This document shows positions 18,453 to 29,000 of a DNA stretch of 40,642 bases, in pieces. The stretch lies in NCBI GenBank assembly GCA_049999765.1, contig JBNGIQ010009531.1, forward strand, positions 1 to 40,642, in the 5' to 3' direction. The translations under genes and the position numbers were made by a program. Source of the stretch: Phaeoceros laevis (lineage: Eukaryota > Anthocerotophyta > Anthocerotopsida > Notothyladales). Every line of letters begins with the position of its first letter. Position 1 is the first letter of the stretch. The notes beneath the pieces are model-generated. The model did no database searches and was not told the origin of the DNA. It saw only the letters and a program-made list of their open reading frames with translations.

Positions 18453-21400
18453 ATGGTGCTGTCACCGCAACCGTGGATCGGAGTCCTGCTGGTGTGGCTG
18501 CTCGCGGCGGGGGCGGCCGGGGACTTGGTATCCGACGGCAACATTCTGCTGGCCTTCAAGGCCGGGCTGGTCGATCCGGAGGGAAGTCTGAGGAGCTGGA
18601 GCAGCTCGGCCTCCCCGTGCAGCTGGGAAGGGGTGGCTTGCAACTCCACCTTCGATGGCATCACGGGGCTCACCATCAACTCCACCAGCATCACTGGCCC
18701 TCTGGACGGGCGAGTTTGCGGCATCAGCTCACTGCAGGCGCTGTATTTCGCCGACACCAATTTCACTGGGACGTTTCCGGAGGGGTTGTTCAACTGCTCC
18801 AACCTAACAACACTGACAATCAGGAACACCAGTCTGGGAGGGCCTCTCCCCGATGGCTTCTCCGCGTTGCAAAGCCTGGTTGAGCTTGATCTGGGGCTGA
18901 ACTCGTTCAGTGGGAGGATGCCGTCGTCCATTGGAGATCTCCCACAGCTCCAGCGATTGCATTTGGAAGAAAACTTGTTTGCAACAGGAGGAGTTCCAAC
19001 TTCATATGGCAAGTTGAGCAAGCTGCAGCAGTTGTATGTAAACGACAATCAACTGGCTGGCCCTCTCCCAGACTTGAGCAACCTCGCAGAGTTGCAACTT
19101 CTGCGGACGGAGAACAACGGCTTGTTGGACGGCAGATTCCCGGACTCCATACTTGTGCTCACTCAGCTGACCTATCTTGATTTGACGAACAATTCCTTCT
19201 CAGGGGAGATACCGGAGGCGATAGGTAACCTGAAGAACCTTGTGTACCTCTACTTGGGGGCCAACAAGTTTTCCGGGAGCATTCCACAGGCCATCACTCA
19301 ACTCACAAGCTTGCAGATGTTGTATCTCTACTCCAACCAGCTCACAGGGGACTTCCCTCCAGGCATGGACAAGCTGGTGAACATGACGGATTTCATGGCG
19401 CAACAGAATACTCTCACCGGGGTTTTTCCCCAGGAATGGGCGCAGTGGAAGGAGCTGGCGACGCTTGACATCAACACCAACAACATCACAGGAAGCATAC
19501 CTCCGGAGTTCGGAAACCTGACGGAGCTCGCCAGCCTGTCAGTCTTCTCCAACAGGTTGAACGGCACACTTCCTCAGAACCTCGGGGCCAACGCCAATTT
19601 CAGGAGACTGGAAGCCGGCTCTAACAGCTTCTGGGGTCCTGTCCCGCCTCACCTGTGCGCCGGGGGCAAACTGGCTACCTTCGCCATCCAGTCCAACATG
19701 TTCTCGGGAGACTTCCCCAGCACCTACGACAGCTGCACCAGCATGACGGGGCTCAGCACCGCCAACAACTCCATCACCGGCAACCTCCCTCTGGGCCTGT
19801 GGGCCAGCCCTAGGCTGCTCTTCATCGACATCTCTTCCAACAACTACAGCGGCATCATCCCGCCTCAAGCAGGAGCTGCAACGACGCGGTTCACCTTGAA
19901 GATCTCCGACAACCAATTCAGCGGTGCTCTTCCCGCCGAATTAGGGCAGGCGGCTGGGCTGGTGCAATTCGAAGCGTCCCGCAACAGGTTGGAGGGAGCG
20001 ATTCCGAGCAGTCTAGGCAATCTGGCGAAGCTGCAGACTCTAAGTCTGGATTCCAACCAGCTTTCAGACGCCATCCCCTCCGAGCTAGGGCGCTGCTCCG
20101 ACCTAACCACCCTCAACCTGGCGGACAACCAGCTTTCGGGCTCCATCCCGGAAACACTAGCGGAGTTGCCGAGTCTCAATTCGCTGGACCTCTCCAACAA
20201 CAGGCTGACAGGGCACATCCCCGCAGGGTTGCGAGTCTTGAGCCCGCTCAACCTCTCCCACAACGAGCTATCCGGGCCCCTCCCGCCGGCGTACGCCACC
20301 GGGCAGTATGCGGACTCCTTCGCCGGCAACCCGGGGCTGTGCGGGGAGGGGCTGGGAGCCGGAAGCCGGCCGTGCCCGCTTCCGAGCTCCTCCGGGCACC
20401 ACTCGCCGCGGACATGGCCGTGGATCGTGGCGGGCACCTTCGCCGGGGCGGCCGCCATCCTGCTCGCCGGCTGCTGTTGCTGGTGCCGGAAGTACGCGCG
20501 GCACCGGAGGGTGAAGGAGCGTGAGGCCTGGACGTTCCGCTCCTTCCAGAAGGTGGAGTTCGGGCTGCAGGAGCTTCTGTTGAGCTTGGAGGAAGGGAAC
20601 GTGATCGGCAGCGGCGCCGCCGGCAAGGTGTACAAGGTGCTGCTCCCGGACGGCCAGACGGTGGCCGTGAAGCGCCTCCGGCGGCCGCAGCCGGCGCCGG
20701 AGTCCAAGCACGCCGACCTGGGGTTCGAGGCGGAGGTGGAGACGCTGGGCAAGAACACGCGCCACCGCAACATCGTCAAGCTGCTGTGCTGCTGCTCCAA
20801 CAGCGACTCCAACATCCTGGTGTACGAGTACCTGCGGCGAGGCAGCCTGGGGCAGGCCCTCCACGAGGATGCTCAGCAGGTGGTCCTCGACTGGCCCGAC
20901 CGCCATCGCATCGCTGTGGGCGCGGCCAGCGCCCTCGAGTACCTCCACCACCAGTGCGTGCCCCAGGTATGAATTCGTCGCTCGATCAGCCATGGACGAG
21001 GACGATTTTCTTTGCTGCTGATGCTGCTGTTGCTGTTAGGTCCTTTCTTGCATTTGGAGTGACAGGTTCTTTTTTGCGCGCGCTACCAGATTCTCCACCG
21101 CGACGTCAAGGCCAACAATATCCTGCTGGACGACAATTTGGAGGCCTGTGTCGCCGACTTCGGCCTGGCCAAGGTCCTGGAGACGTATTCCGCGGCAGAC
21201 GACATCGTCACCGGGGTCGCGGGCTCCCACGGCTACATTGCCCCAGGTAGCTAGCTAGCCCGCTCAAGGCATCGCATCAGTGCTCTCATGAATCTGCTGT
21301 AACGGGATGGGTCACTTGGACTGACCAATTCGTTGCCTTGTTTGCGCAGAATACGGGTACACATTCAAGATCACCGAGAAGAGCGACATCTACAGCTTCG

Positions 21401-21786
21401 GGGTGGTGCTGCTGGAGCTGGTGACTGGGCGGCAGCCCATCGACTCCAAGGTGTACGGCGAGGGGGAGAGCTTGGCGGCGTGGGCTGCCGGGCTGTGGCA
21501 GCGGCGGCAGGAGCAGCTTATGCAGTACCCCGGCGCGGACAGGGACGGGGAGGAGGTGATGGAGCTGCTGCTCGACTCGCGGCTGGCGTCGGGCAAGGAC
21601 GACCACACGGAAAGTATGCTGCAGGTCCTGCAGCTGGGCCTGCTGTGCACCAGCCCGGTGCCGTCGCAGCGGCCCAGCGCCCGGGTCGTGGTCGAGATTT
21701 TGCAGCAATGCGGGCCCGAGGTGGCGTCTGCCAAGAGCTCCAAGGCACCTTCCCGACAAACTTCCAAACGGAGGCCCGATGTGTAA
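18453..21786 (+). CDS. LRR receptor kinase, subfamily XI (HAESA/IKU2/RLK7-like)
   Basis: Exons 18453-20966, 21090-21246 and 21350-21786 join in phase to 1035 residues. There is a signal peptide (1-23), an LRR N-terminal cap (PCSWEGVAC) and about twenty extracellular LRRs. [12 protein letters not shown] cap and a membrane helix near 652-675 follow. The Ser/Thr kinase has a glycine loop [10 protein letters not shown] (near 716), VAVK Lys, HRD (841-843), DFG (861-863) and [20 protein letters not shown]. All catalytic residues are present, so it is an active RD kinase by sequence. Members of this subfamily sense small peptides at the plasma membrane; the ligand here is unknown. Introns (123 and 103 bp) lie just before ILHRD and inside the APE codon. 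The 3-prime half is much GC-richer than the paralogue at 10440. Long antisense frames here are GC artefacts. Confidence 0.93.
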
Positions 21787-22408
21787 TAAGTTATCCCCTG
21801 GAGCGAACGACTTGTAAATTATCAGACTGCCTACCTGCAATTAAAGCTGGTTTGAGGGCCGTCTGCCTCTTGTGAAAATGGAGACTGGTGTTAGATAGAG
21901 CTGTGCCTCCATATTTTAAGATGTGAGTTTTGGTACTCTGCTTGAGCTTAGAACTGCACTTGATGTTGAGCTGTTGAGCGTCGGTTCAAACAGAAGCTGC
22001 AGTGAAGGAGCTTGCCTTGAATGTTCTGTTTGCAACATCGATCTCACAGAGGGTCATAGTGACTTGCACGAGCATTTCAGCTATGTAGAGGGGAACTTCA
22101 TTGTAAAAAGCTAATATTCATCATAAATGGCCACCATTTTTTCTTCCCTCATCTAGTTCCCCTACCACAGGTTGCGCTAGCCCTAGTGCACGAGGCAATA
22201 CTTCTCCGTACCCCATCATCAAAATTCACCCCCACAACTCAGGCCGCCCAAGCTTCCCCTTAAAGCTTCAGATTCTATATGTGTGTGTTGATTGATCAAC
22301 TAGCAAGTGGAGAGAATAGCAACTCTACAAGAGCATGTGTTTCCCATTTGTGCCTCAGGCACCTCAACCGAACTATACTTGTATTCTCAGCACGAAGTTG
22401 TTGGGGCG
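21787..22408. other. receptor-kinase 3-prime flank
   Basis: An ATTAAA-like polyadenylation signal lies near 21839. No gene is recognised before the minus-strand OSB fragment. Confidence 0.35.
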
Positions 22409-22713
22409 TTAGGAGTTCGCTTCCTCACTCTTCTTCTCAAAAGCTTCTTTTACCCACTTCGGAGTATCCGAGCCATCTATCCAAAGTGCCTCCTTCGTAG
22501 TCTTATGCCTAAAATCTGGAGACCTGAGATGAAGCTGGAAACACAGTTGTTGTCAGTCCCTGAACGCAAACAATTCGGGCAACCACGGGTAAGGAATTCT
22601 GGCACATACTTTGTCTTTCCGAAGTTCCCACCACTGGGAAGGATCTTTGAAATACAGCTGCCATAGTTGCTCCACCTCCTGGTCACTTCCTTGCTTGCCA
22701 GAAGACTCCACAA
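22409..22713 (-). CDS. OSB-type PDF-motif fragment (organellar ssDNA-binding)
   Basis: Two minus-strand exons, 22713-22610 and 22534-22409, join in phase. The first gives VEQLWQLYFKDPSQWWELRK and the second PDFRHKTTKEALWIDG, then a short tail ending in TAA. Together they form the approximately 50-residue PDF motif that binds single-stranded DNA in plant organellar OSB proteins. The expected OB fold and transit peptide are not recognisable upstream. A phase-compatible donor exists near 22875 after GLENTKK, so a longer gene is possible, but in-frame stops lie further up. It may be a truncated gene or a pseudogene. Confidence 0.6.
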
Positions 22714-23330
22714 CTACAAGTCATAACTCAATGGGCTTAAGCGACGGAGGACACAAAAGTCCTGCCTTAGATGTAACACGAGACCTGAAATGGAGCTCAG
22801 AACCTGAACACAGCAGTAAGGAGAACAGGTGCCCCAACGGCTCAATTGCAAGGTGCACAGATGAACTGTTACCTTTCTTTGTATTTTCCAGTCCGGCCAT
22901 TGCAGACACACAGATGACTGTTGCCGCCTGTTTCTTCGGCAGTCAATGCAGCTCCGCAGGCGGTAGAGTCACCGGAGCTCCAAGCCACTTCAGAGGAGTC
23001 GAGGGTGCTGGCGTTATTACCGACTGGTAAGCAACTACGCTCGTTAAAACCCAGTCAGGTGTGTGGTAGCTCGCGCTGCTGCTTTCCCAGGGCATGGAGT
23101 TCCTGCTGAAGTTGGAGCATTCCTACTCGAGCAGCTTGCTGGGCATGCCGCAATCAGTACGCACACATGCACTTCTAAAATTTGGATATGGTGTCAGTCA
23201 CGCAACAATGTTCGGTGGCGGATATTTGTTCCCGGGGGGATAGTATGTCTGTAGGCGGTATCCTTGCCTCAGCTCGACCAGCGAAGAGTGTGCCTGAGCT
23301 ACAACTTCGCCTGGGATCGGCCAGGACGAC
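22714..23330. other. region between OSB fragment and PPR gene
   Basis: Could hold upstream exons of the OSB-type gene (minus) and the promoter of the PPR gene (plus). A minus-strand reading ATVICVSAMAGLENTKK could be the end of an OB fold, but this is speculative. Confidence 0.3.
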
Positions 23331-25979
23331 ATGAACGTGACATGGGCGCTCTACACGCTTCCGAATTGGGCTGCCTTAGTCTCGACACAACGGGTATGGG
23401 CTGATAATTTCCAGAGCAGCTATGCAATAACCAAGGCTCCGGGTGTAGTGCGGTGCCACAAATCGTTTTTGGATGACAAGTGGCGTCCTGGGTCTTCAGC
23501 AACCTTTATCCCAGAGACTAACTGTAGGGACGCGATGTTTGATGTAAGCTTAGAGGTTGCAGCTTTGAGGAAACGCTGTGAGGACGGAGAGCTCAGGGAG
23601 GCTGTTGGGGCACTGGAACTTCTGATACAGAAAGATTGTCATATTGGTCACTCTCTCTTTTACCGGTTCCTGAAGAGGTGCATGTCATCGAAGGATCTGG
23701 TTCTCGGTAAGCGGGTTCATGCTCTTGCTGTGAAGAGTGGGTATGAGTCAAATCCATTCTTGGCCAACCACATTATCGGCATGTATGCATCCCATGGCAG
23801 ATTGAAGGAATCAATAGAGGTCTTCAGCAAGGTTAGCCGTCCAAACGCCCACATGTGGGCTTCCATTATTTTGGCACATGCCCGGCACGGGCAGTCCATG
23901 AAAGCTATAATACTTTACCGACAGATGCGAGAGTCGACCATGAATCCAGACAACCACATATATGTTGCAGTACTTAAAGCGTGTGCTAGTGCAGCTGATT
24001 TGGCTGCAGGCAAGGAAGTCCATGCTGATATTACAAAAAGTGCAGCTCAGCTTGATGTATTTGTTGCCAACTCCCTTGTGGACATGTATTCAAAATGCGG
24101 TAGCTTGGAGGATGCTCGCATGGTGTTCGACAGCTTACCCACAAGAGACGTGGTAACATGGAATGTAATGATTGCAGGATATGCGCAGCGAGGGCTTGGT
24201 CAAGAAGCGCTTGCTCTGTATGGAACTATGCAGCAGGAGGGTATGAAACCATTTGAGCCTGTTACGTTTGTTTGTCTCCTTCAAGCATGTGCAAGTGTAG
24301 GAGCCCTGCGTGAAGGGCAAGAGCTTCATGTTCAGATTCAGGAGAGGGGCCTTGAACAGTATCTGTTTGTTGGCAACAGCCTGGTGAACATGTACGCAAA
24401 ATGTGGCAGGTTGGAGGCTGCTCGAAGAATTTTTGACAGATTACCAAAGAAAGATGTGGTGACATGGACTGCCATGATTGCTGGATACGCTCAACATGGA
24501 CTGGGTCAAGAAGCACTCAATGTCTATGCGTGTATGCAGAAGGAGGGCATTACGCTTCCCAATAATGTTACCATTGTGTGTCTCCTTCAAGCATGTGCCA
24601 GTGTCGGTGCCTTAGGCGAGGGGAGACATCTTCATTCCCAGATTGAGAAAAGAGGACTTGGAGCAGATGTGATTATTGGCAACAGCCTCCTCGATATGTA
24701 TGCAAAGTGTGGCAGGCTAGAAGATGCACGCCAAGTATTTAACAGTTTGCCCACAAGAAATGTGGTGACATGGAATGCCATGTTCACCGGATATACACAT
24801 CATGGGCTTGGTCAGGATGCTCTCGCCCTCTATTCACGTATGCAGCTAGAGGACCTGGCTTCAGCCAATTATGTAACCTATGTCTGCCTTCTGCAAGCAT
24901 GTGCGTGCGTTGGAGCTCTGCATCAAGGAAAGCAGCTACATGCCCACATTCATCAAATTGGCCTCGAAGCTCATGTGTCTGTAAGCAGCTCCTTGGTTGA
25001 CATGTATGCAAAATGTGGGAGATTAGGGGATGCTCGCAGAGTGTTTGACAGATTGCCCAAAAAGAATGTGGTGACATGGACTGCCATGATTAATGGGTAT
25101 GTCGAGAACAGCCATACCCCAATGGCAATGCACTGTTTCGAAGAAATGCTCCAGCAAGGTCTGCAGCCCGATGCTACTACTTTCAGTTGTCTTCTGGTGG
25201 CATGTAGTCATGCAGGCCTGGTGCGGGAGGGCCAGCAATATTTCAAGCAAATGGTGGACCATGGAATTGTCCCCACTGACTATCACTATAATTGCATGGT
25301 CGACCTTTTTGGACGGGCTGGCCTTTTCAAAGAAGCAGAAGGTTTGTTACAAACTGCGCCACTTAACAGTTACGTTCTAGGATGGACGACTCTGCTGAGT
25401 GCCTGCCGAAATCACCGTGATGCTGAGCGTGGAAAGCAGTATTTTGACCACCTTATCGAACTAGAACCAGCAAAGGCTGCCCCATATGTTCTCCTAGGCA
25501 GCATTTACGCAAATGCTGGCAGGTGGAGGGATGTCTACAGAATAGAATCAATGAGGAAGTCTGCAGGTGCTTGGAAGAAGCCTGCAAGGGCCTGTATTGA
25601 AGTAAGGAACAAGGTGCATGAGTTCATCGTAGGAGAAGAGAGGGTTGATGTTTCGACAAAACTGAGGAGCATGAATCTGAGGTTAAAAGACGAAGGCGGC
25701 CATGTCCCTCTGACGGAGTTAGTGCTGGAACCCTTGTTTGTGCAGCAAAAGGAAAATGCGTTGTGCGGACATGCAGAGAAATTGGCACTGGCTTACGGAC
25801 TGCTGAACACCGGTGACGGCACTCCATTGCTAGTGACAAAAAATCTACGCATGTGCAGCGACTGTCACAATGCCACCAAAATTATTTCAAGGCTTGAAAA
25901 TCGAGAAATTGTCGTCAGAGACGGAAATCGTGTGCATAGATTTGTGAAGGGGTCATGCACGTGCAGAGACGAATATTGA
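23331..25979 (+). CDS. PLS-class PPR protein with E and DYW-like domains
   Basis: Intron-free, 882 residues. About 130 N-terminal residues are followed by PPR units in P-L-S order with a roughly 101-residue triplet period. Four very similar triplets carry phrases such as MYAKCGRLEDAR, DVVTWTAMIAGYAQ and CLLQACASVGAL. E/E+ motifs and a cytidine-deaminase-like DYW domain come next. The catalytic HxE is HAE (814-816), zinc cysteines are CSDC (842-845), and the C-terminal second site has HRF and CTC (876-878). The last residues are RDEY instead of DYW, and the PG-box reads PARACIEV. Such proteins bind organelle transcripts and edit C to U; the target site is unknown. A targeting peptide is plausible but not obvious. 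The gene ends 119 bp from the oppositely oriented synthetase stop. Confidence 0.92.
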   Translation: MNVTWALYTLPNWAALVSTQRVWADNFQSSYAITKAPGVVRCHKSFLDDKWRPGSSATFIPETNCRDAMFDVSLEVAALRKRCEDGELREAVGALELLIQKDCHIGHSLFYRFLKRCMSSKDLVLGKRVHALAVKSGYESNPFLANHIIGMYASHGRLKESIEVFSKVSRPNAHMWASIILAHARHGQSMKAIILYRQMRESTMNPDNHIYVAVLKACASAADLAAGKEVHADITKSAAQLDVFVANSLVDMYSKCGSLEDARMVFDSLPTRDVVTWNVMIAGYAQRGLGQEALALYGTMQQEGMKPFEPVTFVCLLQACASVGALREGQELHVQIQERGLEQYLFVGNSLVNMYAKCGRLEAARRIFDRLPKKDVVTWTAMIAGYAQHGLGQEALNVYACMQKEGITLPNNVTIVCLLQACASVGALGEGRHLHSQIEKRGLGADVIIGNSLLDMYAKCGRLEDARQVFNSLPTRNVVTWNAMFTGYTHHGLGQDALALYSRMQLEDLASANYVTYVCLLQACACVGALHQGKQLHAHIHQIGLEAHVSVSSSLVDMYAKCGRLGDARRVFDRLPKKNVVTWTAMINGYVENSHTPMAMHCFEEMLQQGLQPDATTFSCLLVACSHAGLVREGQQYFKQMVDHGIVPTDYHYNCMVDLFGRAGLFKEAEGLLQTAPLNSYVLGWTTLLSACRNHRDAERGKQYFDHLIELEPAKAAPYVLLGSIYANAGRWRDVYRIESMRKSAGAWKKPARACIEVRNKVHEFIVGEERVDVSTKLRSMNLRLKDEGGHVPLTELVLEPLFVQQKENALCGHAEKLALAYGLLNTGDGTPLLVTKNLRMCSDCHNATKIISRLENREIVVRDGNRVHRFVKGSCTCRDEY

Positions 25980-26098
25980 TGATTGAGACAGATACTGAAA
26001 AACCTGCTACCAAAATCGTAGTATCATGAATTAGCTAGCCAACCGCCCATCTCGGGTAACTATCATATGCTCTCGAATCTCTGAAGAATTGAATAATG

Positions 26099-29000
26099 TC
26101 AATGAAACGCTGCCGCTTCAGCTCTGAACTCGTCCAATAGCTCTGTTACAGTCTTCATTCCATGCACTTTGTTGTCCCGCGTGCGAACGTTCACCTGTTA
26201 CGGATGTGAGATTGTCAGGGAAGCAGCACTCTAAAGCATGAACGTTCACACCGCGAGAACTTGTGAGAAACCCAACCTGTTCCGAGATTTCTTCCTTTTC
26301 ACCGACCACCAGAATGTAGTTATATTGCGCTAGTTGTGCCTCTCTTACCTGGTCAACAACCATGAGGGCTCTTTAGAGGCAAGATAGCATAGCAGATCTC
26401 CGTTACCGTCAGTTTCCTGGCAAATCCACTTCACTGAAAAGCCATCATGTCACCTTCTTGTCAATCTTTCGGTCTGATATATCTGCTTCAGCATAGAAGC
26501 CTGCTTCATGGACAATATCCCGAACCTGGATAGCCAAACGAGAGCCAGGATTAACAACAGCACAACATAAGCCAATGGGAAGCTGCCCAGTTGAAGCGTG
26601 AGAACGGCGAAACTCACCTTTTTTGCATAGTTGGCAAATTTTCCTGAAATCGAGCATACAATAGCTTGACGAGGGCTGAGCCAGAAAGGCCACTTCCCAG
26701 CGTAATGCTCAAGCAAAATGGCAAACATTCGCTCAACAGATCCAAGAATTGCCCTGTGCACCATGACGGGTCTCTCTTTCGTTGCCTCATCTGTAGTGGA
26801 ATAGGACAACTGGAAGCGCTCAGGCAGTTGAAAGTCGAGCTACATATACCCAGGGACAAACATGTCAGTCGAAAAGCGGTACTGCGACAGGTGAAAATGT
26901 GCTTCCTTGTCAGCGACAACATCTGACTCTGAACTTAACTCCTGGGAACCAAATACATACTAACCTGAATTGTAGCACACTGGAACTTTCTCTTCAAAGC
27001 ATCAAAAACTCTGATATCTATTTTGGGCCCATAGAATGCACCGTCACCCTCATTTTTCTGCCAGGCTAGAACATGTCACTGCGAGTTCGCAACCACCACT
27101 TTGTGATTTGCAAAAACTTTGAAGTCGAAGTAAAAAATAGCTTGTAAGGGCCTACCACCCAGGGTCTGTTGAAACTATTCAGAGCATCCTCCAAGGCCTT
27201 TTCAGCCCGATCCCAGGTAGCTGAGTCTCCAAGATACTGCTCTGGTCTCTGTTCATGAACAAATGACCACAATAATTCGTTAGACACAGCTACGCTTTCC
27301 AACTTGGGCCACATGAACACAGCACACAGCAAGCATGTGACTTACAGTAGAAAGCTCCAGCTCAAACGTGAAGCCAAAGATGGTATAAGTATACTCCATG
27401 AAGTCCAACGCGCCTTTTATTTCCTCAAGGACCTATATAGTACAGGGAATCATGTCATCCTATCTTTCACATTCGCCCAGTACACAAACTTGGTGATGCA
27501 CATAACCACATTCCAACTACAAGACAAAGTGGATTCAAGTCCATGTACTGAAATACAAACTTTTCCTCTCACCTGTGACTCCATACAGAATATATGTGCA
27601 TCATCCTGCAGGTGCATCAACAGAAGCCAGACGCATTAAAGCAGCACGCACTCGAAATGAAATAAACACCACTTCATTCGCTGCTGTAATGGATAAGTGG
27701 AGGATACTGTGCCTTTTCACAATGGCTCCTGTCGTAAATTTCAACATCCGTGTGAAAGTACAGTAACTTTGTTTAGGCCTAAGATGATAACAATTCTAAC
27801 CTGCTGAAACCGCCGAACTCTGGTCAGACCTGTTAATGCACCACTGAGTTCATTGCGATGTAGAACTCCAAAATCCGCAAACCTAAGCGGTAATTCTGCA
27901 GGCAAACGTTACGTTCTCATCACAATCCCCATTGCACTGACGGTAGCAGTTCTTGGAATGCAAAATCTCAAGGGAATGAAGACTTCTTCCTATTTACCTC
28001 TGTAAGACCTCACTGTGTGACTAAACATAAGGCAGTGGCCAGGGCAATTCATGGGCTTCAACCCAAACTCCTGTTTTTCGATCTGAACCATTTCGTAACA
28101 GAATCATAGATTGTACACTCTCCTTTAAACTCATGTTTAACTGCAGTAGGAGACCTAGAGATAGAAAAATACCTCAAACACGAACATGTTGTCTTTATAG
28201 TTGGCAGCATGTCCCGATGTTTCCCAGAGCTTCATATTGAAAATATTTGGCGACAATACCTGCCAACAACAATGCAGGTGTGATGAGAGCCGTAACTTTG
28301 AGTCTCACTACAGAGTTTCATGAGAAGAGCAAGATTACAGAAAAAGCATGGCAAATCTGAGTAAACCTCTTCGTATCCACGTTTCCTATACTCGCCACGA
28401 ATGAAGTCTACCAATTTGTTGTAGATTCTAGTCCCGTGCGGCAGAAAGAAGCAACTCCCAGGGCTGCATCACAGTAATGCATATCATTTGCTTAGTCAAA
28501 CCGTGACATTCTACAGCTCCAATGGCAACAAGGTAGTACCCAAGTTCACAGCTAATATACTTTGAAATCATCTTCCTCTCGTGCATCACCTCAACTCATG
28601 AAAGAAAAACAATTTTTGATCTTGGCCAACAATTCTGTGATCTCTTTTTTTGGCCTCTTCAATAGCAACAAAGTAGTCCTGAACCATAACATAGTGGAAA
28701 TGAGTAGCTAATAGCATTTCACAGGAACTTCTGATTCAACCTTGCTGTTAGAGTAAATGCCTGTCAAACCAAACCAAAAAATAGAGTTATTTGCATAAGC
28801 CTGCAAACAAGGAAACAAGGCAAGGGGTACCTTCAATTTCTTCTGGTCAGGATATGACATTCCATAAACCCGTTGCAAGTTCTCTCTGTCTGCCTTGCCT
28901 CGCCAATAAGAAGCAGAAGCCTACTTGCATTGATGGCAGTTGCTTTTAGTGATAAATTACAAATAGAATGAAGACAGAACTATTTCTGATAGGTATGGCA

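Noticed and set aside
19865-20993. Long open frames (316 and 241 codons) antisense to the receptor kinase
   Set aside because: High third-position GC in the sense gene removes stops on the other strand. The readings are Arg/Ala/Pro-rich and match nothing.
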